The notes: a model not told the origin generated them from the letters alone. 64,000 nucleotides of DNA from Mongoliitalea daihaiensis (GCF_021596945.1 NZ_CP063779.1:1339592-1403591); one strand, 5' to 3'. Positions 7,764 through 16,667 are shown, counted from the stretch's first letter. Translations and numbers: made by a program.

Positions 7764-8555
7764 ATGTCAACATATAAAGTTCCAACAATGGCCGAAATGG
7801 CCGCTTCCGGTGAAACCCCTGAAATCTTGTTTTGGGTAGGATGTGCCGGTTCTTTCGATGATCGATACAAAGCCGTCACACAGGCTTTTGTCAAAATATT
7901 AAATAAAGTAGGGGTAAGCTTTGCCGTACTTGGCCCTGAAGAAGCTTGTACAGGAGATCCTGCCAGACGCGCAGGAAATGAATTCCTTTTCCAAATGCAA
8001 GCTGTTGCCAATATCCAAGTGATGAATGGTTATGAAGTAAAAAAGGTGGTAACTGCCTGCCCTCACTGCTTCAACACGATTAAAAATGAATATCCTGCTT
8101 TGGGTGGAAATTATGACGTAATTCACCATTCACAGTTTCTGCAAGAACTGATCAACCAAGGCAGAGTTGTCTTGCAAGGTGGGGGAGAATTCAAAGGCAA
8201 AAAGATCACCTTCCATGATTCCTGCTACTTGGGTCGTGCCAACGATGTCTACGAAGCGCCACGTGATGTGATCAAAGCCTTGGATGTGGAGTTGGTAGAA
8301 ATGAAGCGTTGCCGTACCAAAGGTTTGTGTTGTGGCGCTGGTGGTGCACAGATGTTTAAGGAACCAGAGAATGGAAAAAAAGATATCAACATCGAGCGTA
8401 CCGAAGAGGCGTTAGCTACAGGAGCGTCTGCGATTGCCGTTGGCTGTCCATTTTGCTTGACCATGATGACTGATGGAGTGAAAAATAAGGAGCGTGAACA
8501 CGATGTGAAAGTCTATGACTTGGCAGAGATGATTGCCAAGGATATGGGGATTTAA
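7764..8555 (+). CDS. CCG-domain Fe-S protein, partner of the preceding oxidoreductase
   Basis: 263 residues with two cysteine-rich CCG domains, as in HdrB, GlpC and LutA. The first includes WVGCAGSFDDR (C27), an ACTGD segment and ACPHCFNT; the second includes FHDSCYLGR and GLCCGAGGAQMF, and a final GCPFCLTMM. These domains bind a non-cubane or 4Fe-4S cluster and handle thiol/disulfide or 2-hydroxyacid electrons. The protein has no membrane span and is expected to dock on the upstream membrane subunit. Both genes face the same way and end at a strong terminator, so they form an operon. The electron donor cannot be read from the sequence. Confidence 0.88.
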   Translation: MSTYKVPTMAEMAASGETPEILFWVGCAGSFDDRYKAVTQAFVKILNKVGVSFAVLGPEEACTGDPARRAGNEFLFQMQAVANIQVMNGYEVKKVVTACPHCFNTIKNEYPALGGNYDVIHHSQFLQELINQGRVVLQGGGEFKGKKITFHDSCYLGRANDVYEAPRDVIKALDVELVEMKRCRTKGLCCGAGGAQMFKEPENGKKDINIERTEEALATGASAIAVGCPFCLTMMTDGVKNKEREHDVKVYDLAEMIAKDMGI

Positions 8556-8573
8556 GAGTTTACGCTAAGGTTT

Positions 8574-8609
8574 AAACCCGGCAGGTTTTTAAAACCTGCC
8601 GGGTTTTTT
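8574..8609 (+). terminator. Strong rho-independent terminator
   Basis: AAACCCGGCAGGTTTT pairs perfectly with AAAACCTGCCGGGTTT (16 bp, arms from 8574 and from 8591), followed by T's. It closes the Fe-S operon. Confidence 0.93.
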
Positions 8610-8707
8610 GTGACATTTTCATGAATACCACTCATTAAAAGGCTTAATTACTTGTGCCTTAAGAGCCCAGCAAGTATTTTTATTGTGTACTAAAAAAAAT
8701 TAGCCTA

Positions 8708-8890
8708 ATGAAGCTCATTCTTTTTATCCTACTTCCCATGTTTGTTCCCTTGTTTATTCGAAGGCTCAAGTTTCTTTCCTTAGCGATACAATCAAGTCAG
8801 CAATCCTATATGAAAGCTCAATTGGCTTCCTTGTTACTTTTTCTAGTAGTTGCCAGTGTTCTTGCCGTCTTCATGGTGACTGTTTTTTAG
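8708..8890 (+). CDS. Possible small membrane protein (60 residues)
   Basis: An ATG-started frame of 60 codons encodes two hydrophobic helices (LILFILLPMFVPLFI and ASLLLFLVVASVLAVFMVTVF) joined by a polar stretch with QSSQQS. The composition is typical of small two-span membrane proteins and not of random AT-rich DNA, but I recognise no family and see no clear ribosome-binding site. It lies alone between a terminator and the repeat array at 8904. Confidence 0.4.
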   Translation: MKLILFILLPMFVPLFIRRLKFLSLAIQSSQQSYMKAQLASLLLFLVVASVLAVFMVTVF

Positions 8891-8903
8891 CTAGGGATAA
8901 TTT

Positions 8904-9021
8904 ACCCTTATTTTGTCACAAGAAATCCTCAAAACTACCCTTATTCTGTTACAAATTTTTATAAAATTTACCCTTACTTTATTACACGAAAGACAAAAAA
9001 AAATGCCCTTACTTTATGACA
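8904..9021. repeat. Four copies of a 17-bp motif with 33-bp period
   Basis: ACCCTTATTTTGTCACA (8904), ACCCTTATTCTGTTACA (8937), ACCCTTACTTTATTACA (8970) and GCCCTTACTTTATGACA (9005) are the four copies. Starts are 33, 33 and 35 bases apart, about three helical turns, so the copies face the same side of the helix. The array ends 14 bases before the ATG of the broken DUF4143 ATPase gene, in the position of an operator or iteron array. Confidence 0.8.
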
Positions 9022-9034
9022 AACACTTAGATTG

Positions 9035-9654
9035 ATGAGTTTTAATAGGCAGATTTTCAGTAAATTGATAGAATGGAAGGATTCTTCCAATAGAAAACCT
9101 TTGGTACTCAGAGGAGCGAGGCAGTTTGGCAAAACTACATTGGTCAAAAGTTTTGCGGCTTGATACCCCCTGTACAATCGGATGTAAAAAAATCTCCAAG
9201 ACTTCAATTCTTAGACACGGGTTTAGTCAATTATTCTTTAGGAATTCAAGGGCAACTATTGAAAATGGACGAATTAAGTGCCGCATTCAAGGGTGCACTG
9301 ATACCACACTTGGTTACGCAAGAAATAATTTCAATACAGGATTTAACAGACCAAAAACCTAACTTTTGGACGCGTGCGAAAAATCAATCCAGCGCAGAGG
9401 TAGATTTGGTGTATCCTTATGAGGGTAAGCTAATTCCTATCGAAATCAAATCAGGTGCAACCGGCTCTTTGAGATCATTGCATCAATTCTTAGATGCAGC
9501 AGCCCACAGCTATGCGATTCGGGTATATGCAGGAAAATTGGAAGTCATAGAAACAAAAACTCCTGCGGGGAAACCCTACAAACTACTCAATTTGCCCTAT
9601 TACTTAGGAACTCAGATTGAACAATATGTTGCTTGGTTTATAAAAAATCACTAG
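9035..9654 (+). pseudogene. DUF4143 AAA ATPase, broken by internal deletion and frameshift
   Basis: The N-terminal 42 codons from ATG 9035 encode the ATPase start with a Walker A motif (RGARQFGKTTLV) and then hit TGA at 9161. In another frame, from about 9160 on, comes the C-terminal DUF4143 half: SPRLQFLDTGLVNYSLGIQG, ALIPHLVTQE and the PD-(D/E)xK-like AEVDLVYPYEGKLIPIEIKSG, closing at 9654. Walker B, the sensor region and the winged-helix linker, roughly 200 residues, are missing. An internal deletion with a frame change is the simplest reading. The family normally is a 370-400 residue protein of unknown role, often in many copies per genome. The last stop shares its CTAG with the stop of the convergent gene. 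Confidence 0.88.
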
Positions 9655-10763
9655 CGACCTACGATTGTATCAAAACTGTCGGTATCCGTATCTGCTTCAG
9701 TGTTGAAGAATAATATGTTGCTTTCCTCTGAGATTTGTAAATGATTTTTCAACACCTCAAAAGCTGGCTCTTCCATCAAAGCAAGAAAGCCTGCCAATCC
9801 AGCTGCCCCAGATTCTCCCGCCACAATACTTGGGTCACTCCCTGTTGAGTGATAAAGCAGTTGCATGGCTTTTTGAGCATACTCATCAGAAATTGATAAA
9901 CAGGCATTTGCACCTGCTTGGATAATTTCCCAAGCACTCAAGGATGGCAATCCACAATTGAGCCCAGCCATGATTGTTTCAAAAGAGCATTCGGGTAGGA
10001 TTCTTTTTCCTGCTTGAAAAGAAGCCCACACTCCATTGGCTTCCAATGGTTCTACTAACACAATTTTTGGCCTCCTTTTCCCATAGCGGCTGAGATAGTA
10101 ATAAATGCCGGATGCTGCCCAGCTTCCTACCCCTGCTTGTAAAAACACATAGTCTATCGAGGGATCAGGTAATTGATGAATGCTATCTTCGAGTTCTTTG
10201 AAGTGAGTTAGATAACCCGCCATGATGTAAGCAGGGATTTCTTCGTATCCTTCCCAGGCTGTATCCTGAACTAAGGTCCAGTGATTTTTCTGACAAAGCT
10301 TTTCTGCTTCTACACATGCATTGTCATAAGTACCGTTGATTTGAATGACTGTAGCTCCTTCTGCTTCTATCGCTTGTATGCGCTTGGAGGTTGTATCTTT
10401 TGGGACAAGAATGACCGACTCCTTACCAGCAATTTTTGCAGCCCACGCCACTGCTCTCCCATGATTCCCATCTGTAGCTGTACAAAAGGTTTGAATATTT
10501 GGATTTTCCTGCAAGATTTTATGGATGGCAAAGGAAGCACCTAGGGCTTTAAATGCTTTCAAACCAAATCGCTGACCCTCGTCTTTAATCAAGATATTCT
10601 CGACACCAAATTGTTTTGCTAATCTAGGTAACTCAATTAATGGAGTTGGATAATAATTAGGTAAGCTTTGATGGTAAGTCAAGGCCTCGCTTTTTTCCAT
10701 GATTTTTGTTGTCATTGATTTGGGTATCAAGTCTTTTGGCTGGTTGATAAAAAAAGGAAGCAT
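9651..10763 (-). CDS. dpaL: Diaminopropionate ammonia-lyase (PLP enzyme)
   Basis: 370 residues of a fold-type II PLP enzyme. The lysine expected to hold PLP is in FGLKAFKALGAS (K72). ATDGNHGRAVAWAA is the phosphate/substrate loop, and QAGVGSWAASGIYYY is the glycine-rich cofactor loop. The layout and the tail with SGAAGLAGFLALM match diaminopropionate ammonia-lyase, which turns 2,3-diaminopropionate (and D-serine) to pyruvate and ammonia. The exact start is uncertain, since further Met codons follow at residues 17 and 22. It is transcribed toward the broken ATPase and is not part of an operon. Confidence 0.85.
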   Translation of the reverse strand: MLPFFINQPKDLIPKSMTTKIMEKSEALTYHQSLPNYYPTPLIELPRLAKQFGVENILIKDEGQRFGLKAFKALGASFAIHKILQENPNIQTFCTATDGNHGRAVAWAAKIAGKESVILVPKDTTSKRIQAIEAEGATVIQINGTYDNACVEAEKLCQKNHWTLVQDTAWEGYEEIPAYIMAGYLTHFKELEDSIHQLPDPSIDYVFLQAGVGSWAASGIYYYLSRYGKRRPKIVLVEPLEANGVWASFQAGKRILPECSFETIMAGLNCGLPSLSAWEIIQAGANACLSISDEYAQKAMQLLYHSTGSDPSIVAGESGAAGLAGFLALMEEPAFEVLKNHLQISEESNILFFNTEADTDTDSFDTIVGR

Positions 10764-10839
10764 AGGATAGTTTTTATTGAATTATGAATCAAGGTACAAG
10801 AAACTACGGAAGCAAAATTTTAAACACAGATAAAAAATC

Positions 10840-11022
10840 AAGATACTCACAGATTTACACAGTTTGTTTGCTGACGCAAAGTTTCTCTTCACCTTCATTT
10901 TTTTCAAAAAAGAGTTCACGGAACGGCGCCAAGAATGAACGCAGCGGACGCAACAGTTGAGTTAAATTCTAAAAATATAGCGTTTTCTTTACTCCAAACT
11001 AAACCGTTGTCAGTCGACTGTT
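10840..11022. repeat. Intergenic repeat remnants with TGAC-loop hairpin
   Basis: The 333-base gap 10764-11096 holds a single copy of the module found in the tandem arrays: CTCACAGATTTACACAG followed by the hairpin TTTGC-TGAC-GCAAA (10867-10880). Further on are a GCGCCAAGAATGAACGCAGC-like remnant of the second module and a CAGTCGACTG palindrome (11011-11020). No gene is visible. Confidence 0.6.
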
Positions 11023-11096
11023 GACTGTGGACTTTTCAAACCAAGAACTATTTTTCCCAAAATCAGCTTATTTTAGCAAATTATTACACTACTACT

Positions 11097-11588
11097 ATGT
11101 ATTTGGAATTTGAACAAATGCCAGAATATGCTCGGGTCTGGGTGTATCAGGCAGACAGGAAGTTTACAGCAGAAGAGAAAACTTGGATTTCGAGTAGATT
11201 AGAAGCTTTTTGTGCACAATGGAATACCCATGGCTCTATGATGCCCACATCATTTGAAATTTTCTTTGACCAGGTTATCGTCTTGAGCGTAGATGAAAGT
11301 AGACTTGGAGCAAGTGGATGTTCGATAGATAGTTCAGTTCGTACCTTGAAAGAAATTGAAGATAGATTTGGAGTGAATCTCTTAGATCAGGGCAAAGTTT
11401 CTTATCAGGTTGGAATAGATAATCTTGCGGTTACTTCAGCGTTTCAAATAAAAAGTCACATTCAGGAAGGAATGCTAACTTCTGAAACCCTTATCTTGAA
11501 TCCTCTCGTTAAAACAAAGGAAGATTTGGGTAAGCAATGGTTGATTAAAGCAAAAGAAAGTTGGCTAAACAAATACTTCTCGAATTAA
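11097..11588 (+). CDS. Conserved Bacteroidota protein of unknown function
   Basis: 163 residues, no signal peptide and no membrane span, so cytoplasmic. It has a regular mixed alpha/beta pattern with a conserved-looking core (EIFFDQVIVLSVDES, GASGCSIDSSVR, SYQVGIDNLAV). Databases often carry such proteins under the misleading label ABC transporter ATPase, but no Walker A motif is present here, so I do not use that name. It lies 49 bases ahead of the OmpA-family lipoprotein gene and is likely co-transcribed with it. Confidence 0.75.
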   Translation: MYLEFEQMPEYARVWVYQADRKFTAEEKTWISSRLEAFCAQWNTHGSMMPTSFEIFFDQVIVLSVDESRLGASGCSIDSSVRTLKEIEDRFGVNLLDQGKVSYQVGIDNLAVTSAFQIKSHIQEGMLTSETLILNPLVKTKEDLGKQWLIKAKESWLNKYFSN

Positions 11589-11637
11589 TTATAAATTATG
11601 TTTTATATTTAGTCCTGCGAAAAATCTCAAGCAATCA

Positions 11638-13566
11638 ATGAAGGCAATAAACCTGTTTTACAGTCTGCTACTGTTTTTGGTAGTTTCATCCTGCACCTCT
11701 GTTATGCAAAAAGGATTGAATCAGTATTCGGCAGGTGAATATCAAGTAGCCTTAAATACCTACACCAAGGTTTTGGAAAAAGACCCAGACAATGCTGCAG
11801 CTAATTTATACGTAGCTGAAAGCTACCGCCTATCCAATCGTATCGAACAAGCGATTCCCTACTATGAAAAATTGGTTGAGAAGGAAGAGACCTTTGATAA
11901 TTTGTATAAGTTAGGTAGGGCCAAGAAGAGTGTAGGAGATTATACAGGGGCTAGGGAAGCTTTCGAAAAAGCAAGAGATCTGACACTGGATGACAATCAT
12001 CAGAAATTATTGGCCTTAGACCTAAAAAATCTTGACGAGATCGAGGCGATTGAAGATTACTTTCCCTACCTAGAGCTTGAAAATTATCGGTTGTTAAATA
12101 CCCCTCAAGCTGATTATGCTCCTTTTGTTAATGGGGGCCACTTGTATTTTTCTTCAGGAAGACAGAGCTCGGCGGTGTATAAAGGTACAGGCACTCCTTA
12201 TCATAAATTATTTCGTACTCGAATAGAAGGGACAAGAGTAGATGTCCAAAATGTGCAGGCTTTACCAGAGTTTAGAAATGAGGAAGGTCTCAATCAGGCA
12301 GCCTTAACCATGACTCCCGATGGCAATACCATCATCTATGCTAGAGGGAATTCTACATCCAATAAAGATTTGCCAGAAGTACAGTTATTTGCTTCTTATT
12401 TTAGAGGCGGGGGATTTACTCAGCCGATTTGGATGCCAGTGAATGAGGATGAGTTTTGGCACAATACTTCGCCTATGATTAGCCCGGATGGCACTGAGCT
12501 TTATTTTGCATCGAATAGGCCTGATGGACAAGGTGGATTAGATCTATATGTAGCTACCCGATTGGCTAATGGTGATTTTGGAAATGCAAAAAACCTGGGA
12601 CCTCAAATCAATACCCCTGGAAATGAAATGTTTCCTTACCTTGCTCCTGATGGAAAACTCTTTTTTGCATCGGACGGCCACCCTGGGTTTGGAAAGTTGG
12701 ATTTGTTTGTAGCCGAGCGGACAGATAAAGGTTGGGAAGTGAAAAATCTTGGATCAAATGTCAATACAATTAAGGATGATTTCGGTCTATTCTTTACCAA
12801 GTATCCTACGGAGGGCTTCCTGAGTTCGGATAGAGAAGGGGGGATTGGAGATGATGATATCTATGTCTTTGAAGACAAGACTCCCAAACCAAAAATTATC
12901 AATGTATTGCTAAATGTAACTACGCTTGAAAATAAAGAGGATGGCACAACAGCTACTTTACCTCAAACACGCGTAGTCTTGTATGATGCGGCCAATAAAA
13001 ATATGGGAGGAGATTTCTCCAACCAAAATGGGCGTCTACGATTTACTTTAGCGCCGGATGCAAACTTCACAATTATCGCGAGCAAATCGGGTTACTTCTC
13101 TAAAAGTATTACCTATGACACTAGAGGTAAAACTCCACGCGTAGAAGATTTGGTCCAAGAAGTGACCAATATTACCTTGGATACGACGATTGTGTTAGAT
13201 CCATTGATTTTGGAGCGTTCGATCGTGTTAGAAAATATCTACTATGATTTGGATAGAGCTGAAATCAGACCGGATGCAGCATTGGAGTTGGATAAGTTGG
13301 TGCAGATCTTGAAGGATAACCCAGCTATTCGCATTGAGCTGAGTTCGCATACCGATGATCGAGCAACGGATGCGTACAACAATAATCTTTCTCAAAGACG
13401 TGCTGAGTCTGCTGTAGCATATCTTGTGTCAAAAGGAATAGACGCTGATAGATTGGTAGCCAAAGGATATGGTAAGCAGCAGCTCATCATCCAAAATGCG
13501 AAAACTGAAGAAGAGCATCAGGTCAACCGACGAACTGAGTTTAAGGTTATTGAGATTAAACAATAG
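11638..13566 (+). CDS. PorE-like OmpA-family lipoprotein (TPR, PD40 propeller, CRD, OmpA)
   Basis: 642 residues. A lipoprotein signal ends in VVSSC (Cys19). TPR-like repeats span about 25-130, and PD40/WD40-like propeller blades span about 150-420 (TPDGNTIIYARG, SPDGTELYFASNRPDGQGG, APDGKLFFASDGHPGFG). A carboxypeptidase-regulatory-like domain follows at about 425-520, and an OmpA C-terminal peptidoglycan-binding domain at about 535-642 (YYDLDRAEIRPDA, SSHTDDRATDAYNNNLSQRRA). This domain order is that of PorE from the type IX secretion machinery of Porphyromonas gingivalis, an outer-membrane lipoprotein that ties the apparatus to peptidoglycan. Several paralogs with this order exist in Bacteroidota, so the T9SS role is an inference. 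A terminator follows. Confidence 0.87.
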   Translation: MKAINLFYSLLLFLVVSSCTSVMQKGLNQYSAGEYQVALNTYTKVLEKDPDNAAANLYVAESYRLSNRIEQAIPYYEKLVEKEETFDNLYKLGRAKKSVGDYTGAREAFEKARDLTLDDNHQKLLALDLKNLDEIEAIEDYFPYLELENYRLLNTPQADYAPFVNGGHLYFSSGRQSSAVYKGTGTPYHKLFRTRIEGTRVDVQNVQALPEFRNEEGLNQAALTMTPDGNTIIYARGNSTSNKDLPEVQLFASYFRGGGFTQPIWMPVNEDEFWHNTSPMISPDGTELYFASNRPDGQGGLDLYVATRLANGDFGNAKNLGPQINTPGNEMFPYLAPDGKLFFASDGHPGFGKLDLFVAERTDKGWEVKNLGSNVNTIKDDFGLFFTKYPTEGFLSSDREGGIGDDDIYVFEDKTPKPKIINVLLNVTTLENKEDGTTATLPQTRVVLYDAANKNMGGDFSNQNGRLRFTLAPDANFTIIASKSGYFSKSITYDTRGKTPRVEDLVQEVTNITLDTTIVLDPLILERSIVLENIYYDLDRAEIRPDAALELDKLVQILKDNPAIRIELSSHTDDRATDAYNNNLSQRRAESAVAYLVSKGIDADRLVAKGYGKQQLIIQNAKTEEEHQVNRRTEFKVIEIKQ

Positions 13567-13584
13567 GTTATTAAAATATCAGAC

Positions 13585-13619
13585 AAAGGGGTGTTTACGA
13601 AAGTAAATCCCCTTTTTTA
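13585..13619 (+). terminator. Rho-independent terminator after the OmpA lipoprotein
   Basis: AAAGGGGTGTTTAC and GTAAATCCCCTTT form the stem (one mismatch) with a GAAA-containing loop, followed by T's. It is 18 bases past the stop. Confidence 0.88.
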
Positions 13620-13860
13620 TGGGCACAAAGGCAAGGTTCACGCGAATTTGTCTGTCGACAAACAGGAGCTCAAAGGCGCAAATTTTTTATGCTACCAAGG
13701 CACGAAGGCGCAAGGGGAGGTTTTTCGCTAAAGCAAGTTAGTTGATATGGATTAATTAGGGTCGTTTTGTCAAGCTGAATGCTATTGTAGAATGCGGTTT
13801 ACCCGCTATTTCTTTGGTTACTTGGCGTAAGGCTTTGCTCGCTTTGCGGTTAATTAACTT
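13620..13860. repeat. Intergenic repeat remnants
   Basis: The 367-base gap holds degenerate copies of the GGCACGAAGGCGCAAGG-type module seen in the 15.5-16.6 kb array. It also holds a further hairpin with the TGTC loop: TTTGTC-TGTC-GACAAA (13647-13662). No coding frame is convincing. Confidence 0.55.
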
Positions 13861-13877
13861 CAGTTGGTTGGGAAAAA

Positions 13878-13903
13878 GAAAAAAAGGGGGGTCTTCCCCC
13901 TTT
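13878..13903 (-). terminator. Terminator of the 175-residue membrane protein gene
   Basis: Reading leftward, AAAGGGGG / CCCCCTTT around a five-base loop (13883-13903) is followed by a long T-run. It lies 31 bases past the stop at 13934. Confidence 0.85.
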
Positions 13904-13933
13904 AGATTTCTTGAGCTGCAATATCAGCTTGGT

Positions 13934-14461
13934 TTACTTTCTTAACCGAATATTTCTGGTCAAAGAAATACCGATATTTTGAATGTTTTCCTGACTAGCT
14001 TCTTGAATTAAAACAACGTTGTAATATGCAAAAATATTCCAGTTATCTCCATGATAACCTGCATGTGGTCTTGCCATAATCCCTCCCTTGGTATTGGAAG
14101 AATTAATGATAAATGAATACCCAGCATCAATACCAGTAAAAAAACCAGTGGAAGCAGGGTAATATCTATACATAATTGCCAAAGGTATTTCGCCAATATC
14201 CTTGATGGTACTTTCAGATGAAAAATAATTGGAGTAGCCGGATTTGATACCGATGCCGGAAGATTTGGTTTCTAAGAATTGCAAACTAGCATCTAATCCT
14301 AATACAAAAGAACTTTGGATTGTGGAAAAGGGAACTCCTGCATTGATACCTACTTTAAACCATGTATTCTCGCTACTTACTTTTGAAAGATCTGGACTTT
14401 GTGCAAATGCTTTGCTTGTTATTAATATCAAAATCAATAACGTATAACTTAATTTTCTCAT
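13934..14461 (-). CDS. Outer-membrane beta-barrel protein
   Basis: 175 residues with a signal peptide (MRKLSYTLLILILITSKAFAQ). The mature chain has alternating amphipathic strands (VGINAGVPFSTIQSSFVLGL, MYRYYPASTGFFTGIDAGYSF, WNIFAYYNVVLIQ) ending near the C-terminus in a charged tail, as in small eight-stranded porin-like barrels (PorT/OMP_b-brl-like). The function is unknown. It is monocistronic, with its own terminator, and is divergent from nothing nearby. Confidence 0.7.
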   Translation of the reverse strand: MRKLSYTLLILILITSKAFAQSPDLSKVSSENTWFKVGINAGVPFSTIQSSFVLGLDASLQFLETKSSGIGIKSGYSNYFSSESTIKDIGEIPLAIMYRYYPASTGFFTGIDAGYSFIINSSNTKGGIMARPHAGYHGDNWNIFAYYNVVLIQEASQENIQNIGISLTRNIRLRK

Positions 14462-14589
14462 TTAAGTAAGGTACGTCTTTAATCATCAACAAAAGCTTTT
14501 TATTTTTTTGCTCGTTGCAAACCTTTGCTCCCCATGCCAAAAATTAAAATCAGCGTCCAATCTGCTCAATCTCCTATATCCGCGAGAGC

Positions 14590-15192
14590 TTACTTTCGGA
14601 GTCTACTCCACACCTTAGTAGTAAATCGAGGGCGATCTTCCATGACGTTTAGATCGTCTTCACTTACCCGCTTCACGCTTTCGATTGTGTAAAATGCTTT
14701 GTCATTAAGGGATCTTACTTTATCGATATATGCCTGGAGATCCTCTCTTTTCATGACCGTAAATAATAAGTTCACTTTTCCGTAGCGACCCTCTGCACCT
14801 ACGCTGGTGAATCGGAAGTTCTTGTCCTTCATATAGTCAATCAACTCAGGCATGGGGGTAGGGGTAATTACGCGCACGAGTACTCTTCCTAAAGCTAATT
14901 TTTCTTCCAAAGTCATCCCCACAAATGTTCCCATAGCAAAGCCGCCCGCATAAGCGATGTAGGACATAGGGTTGTTGATGTTTTGAAAAATCTGGCCTAT
15001 GGCCAACAACCAAATCATCGCCTCAAAGAAGCCTAAAATAGGCGCAACTTTCTTTTTTCCTGATAGTACAAACATGATCCTCAGGGTATTGATAGATACA
15101 TCCATCACCCGTGCACAAAAAATCAATAGGGGCATGATGACAAAATCAAAAATTTCTTTGGGGATACCTAGGCTTAGAAAGTACTCTTGCAT
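14590..15192 (-). CDS. UPF0316 membrane protein (DUF5698/DUF2179)
   Basis: 200 residues. Three membrane helices occupy residues 15-105 (FVIMPLLIFCARVMDVSINTL, APILGFFEAMIWLLAIGQIF, YIAYAGGFAMGTFVGMTLEE). The cytoplasmic DUF2179 domain (about 115-175) contains FTSVGAEGRYGKVNLLFTVMKR. This is the UPF0316 family, small integral membrane proteins of unknown function whose soluble domain resembles ferredoxin-like ligand-sensing domains. Length and motif order are normal for the family. It has no obvious operon partner. Confidence 0.88.
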   Translation of the reverse strand: MQEYFLSLGIPKEIFDFVIMPLLIFCARVMDVSINTLRIMFVLSGKKKVAPILGFFEAMIWLLAIGQIFQNINNPMSYIAYAGGFAMGTFVGMTLEEKLALGRVLVRVITPTPMPELIDYMKDKNFRFTSVGAEGRYGKVNLLFTVMKREDLQAYIDKVRSLNDKAFYTIESVKRVSEDDLNVMEDRPRFTTKVWSRLRK

Positions 15193-15315
15193 GGGGCTTC
15201 ATTCATAGTGAATTGCAAAGGTACGGGCTTATTCTTAGGAGTAAAAATGGGCTCCAAAAAATTTGATTATATTACGCTTATGCTTTAATTGGCATAATAC
15301 TAAATTTTAAAGCAA

Positions 15316-15489
15316 ATGTTTGGACTAGGAATTATAGGCTTTTTGATTTATGCCTACACTATTTATGATGTTGTTACTGGTAGGTTTGGCAACTCTTCCG
15401 ATAAGATTGTATGGATTTTAATTGTAATATTTCTTCCTCTATTGGGTACCATTTTATGGTTTCTGTTTGGTAGAAAAGGAAGGCTTTAA
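15316..15489 (+). CDS. Small PLDc_N-type membrane protein (57 residues)
   Basis: ATG at 15316, stop at 15487-15489, 57 codons. Two hydrophobic helices (MFGLGIIGFLIYAYTIYDVV and KIVWILIVIFLPLLGTILWF) flank a short GRFGNSSD turn, and the protein ends in a basic tail (FGRKGRL). The IVIFLPLLGTILWFLFGR segment is the hallmark of the phospholipase-D N-terminal (PLDc_N) membrane module, which also occurs as free-standing small proteins in Bacteroidota. No catalytic HKD domain follows, so this is not a phospholipase. A terminator hairpin starts 6 bases past the stop, which supports the gene. Confidence 0.8.
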   Translation: MFGLGIIGFLIYAYTIYDVVTGRFGNSSDKIVWILIVIFLPLLGTILWFLFGRKGRL

Positions 15490-15494
15490 TGAGG

Positions 15495-15540
15495 AAAACC
15501 ACTATTCTAGGGTTTCGACCCTAGGATAGTGGTTTCTTGG
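15495..15540 (+). terminator. Terminator of the small PLDc_N gene
   Basis: AAACCACTATTCTAGGGT and ACCCTAGGATAGTGGTTT pair over 18 positions (one mismatch) around a TTCG tetraloop, followed by a T-rich stretch. Confidence 0.85.
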
Positions 15541-16595
15541 ATTTTTCCTCGCTACGTTCGCAGCGTATTCGCCACGAACGCAAGTTTTTTTTGATACGCC
15601 CCCAATATCCCATTATCCAAATATCAATCAATATCTTTTTTACCAATGATTTTCACAGATCACCACAGATCCTTCGCTGACGCAAATCGGTATTGGACCA
15701 GGATCCACTATTTCCATTTATTTCCACCTTATTTCACCTTATTTCAAAATACTAGTTCACGCCAAGCCCGCTACGAGTATCGCCACGAGCGCAAAGATTT
15801 TTTTTGATATGCTCCTCCAATATCTATAAATATCAAATATCAATGAATATCTTTTTTCACCACTGATTTTCACAGATCACCACAGTTGCTTTGCTGACGC
15901 AAATCGATATTGGACCAGGATCCACTATTTCCATTTATTTCAACCTTATTTCAAAATACTAGTTCACGCCAAGCCCGCTACGAGTATCGCCACGAGCGCA
16001 AAGATTTTTTTTGATACGCACCCCAATATCCTATTATCCAAATATCAATCAATATCTTTTTAAGCCACTGATTTTCACAGATCACCACAGATGCTTTGCT
16101 GACGCAAATTATTATTTGGCCACAATCCAATATTTCAATTTATTTCAATTTATTTTCACCTTATTTCAAAATACTGGTTCACGCCACGTCCGCTACGATT
16201 ATTGCCACGAGCGCAAAGATTTTTTTTGATACGCACCCCAATATCCTATTATCCAAATATCAATCAATATCTTTTTAAGCCACTGATTTTCACAGATCAC
16301 CACTGTTGCTTTGCTGACGCAAATCGATATTGGATCAGGATCCACTATTTCCATTTATTTCAACCTTATTTCAAAATACTAGTTCACGCCAAACCCGCTA
16401 CGAGTATCGCCACGAGCGCAAAGATTTTTTTTGATACGCACCCCAATATCCTATTATCCAAATATCAATCAATATCTTTTTAAGCCACTGATTTTCACAG
16501 ATCACCACAGATGCTTTGCTGACGCAAATTATTATTGGGCCATAATCCAATATTTCAATTTATTTCCACCTTATTTCAATTCAAACCGTGATCGT
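15541..16595. repeat. Tandem array of about five 205-217 bp units
   Basis: The word GATTTTCACAGAT begins at 15648, 15865, 16070, 16285 and 16490, spacings 217, 205, 215 and 205. Each unit has four parts in order. The first is a CGCTACGAGTATCGCCACGAGC-like GC-rich piece followed by a T-run (about 15770-15800 in one unit). The second is an A/T-rich part with CCAATATCC and ATATCAATCAATATC. The third is the module GATTTTCACAGATCACCACAG plus the hairpin TTTGC-TGAC-GCAAA. The fourth is a run of TTTATTTC/CCTTATTTCA words. Open frames across it simply repeat the same peptide and are not genes. Confidence 0.88.
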
Positions 16596-16665
16596 AATAT
16601 CCACCAATATCCACCAATATCCATCAATATCCATCAATATCCCCCAATATCCATCAATATCAACA
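16596..16665. repeat. Seven tandem copies of a 10-bp repeat
   Basis: AATATCCACC/AATATCCATC is repeated seven times with exact 10-bp period and a variable ninth position. It ends 2 bases before the stop codon of the epimerase gene. The word AATATCC also occurs in the larger array, and a shorter run of it lies near 55500. Confidence 0.9.
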
Positions 16666-16667
16666 GA

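Noticed and set aside
8904-9021. CRISPR-like look of the four 17-bp motifs
   Set aside because: Repeats are too short and diverged, intervals are only 16-18 bp, and no cas genes are near.
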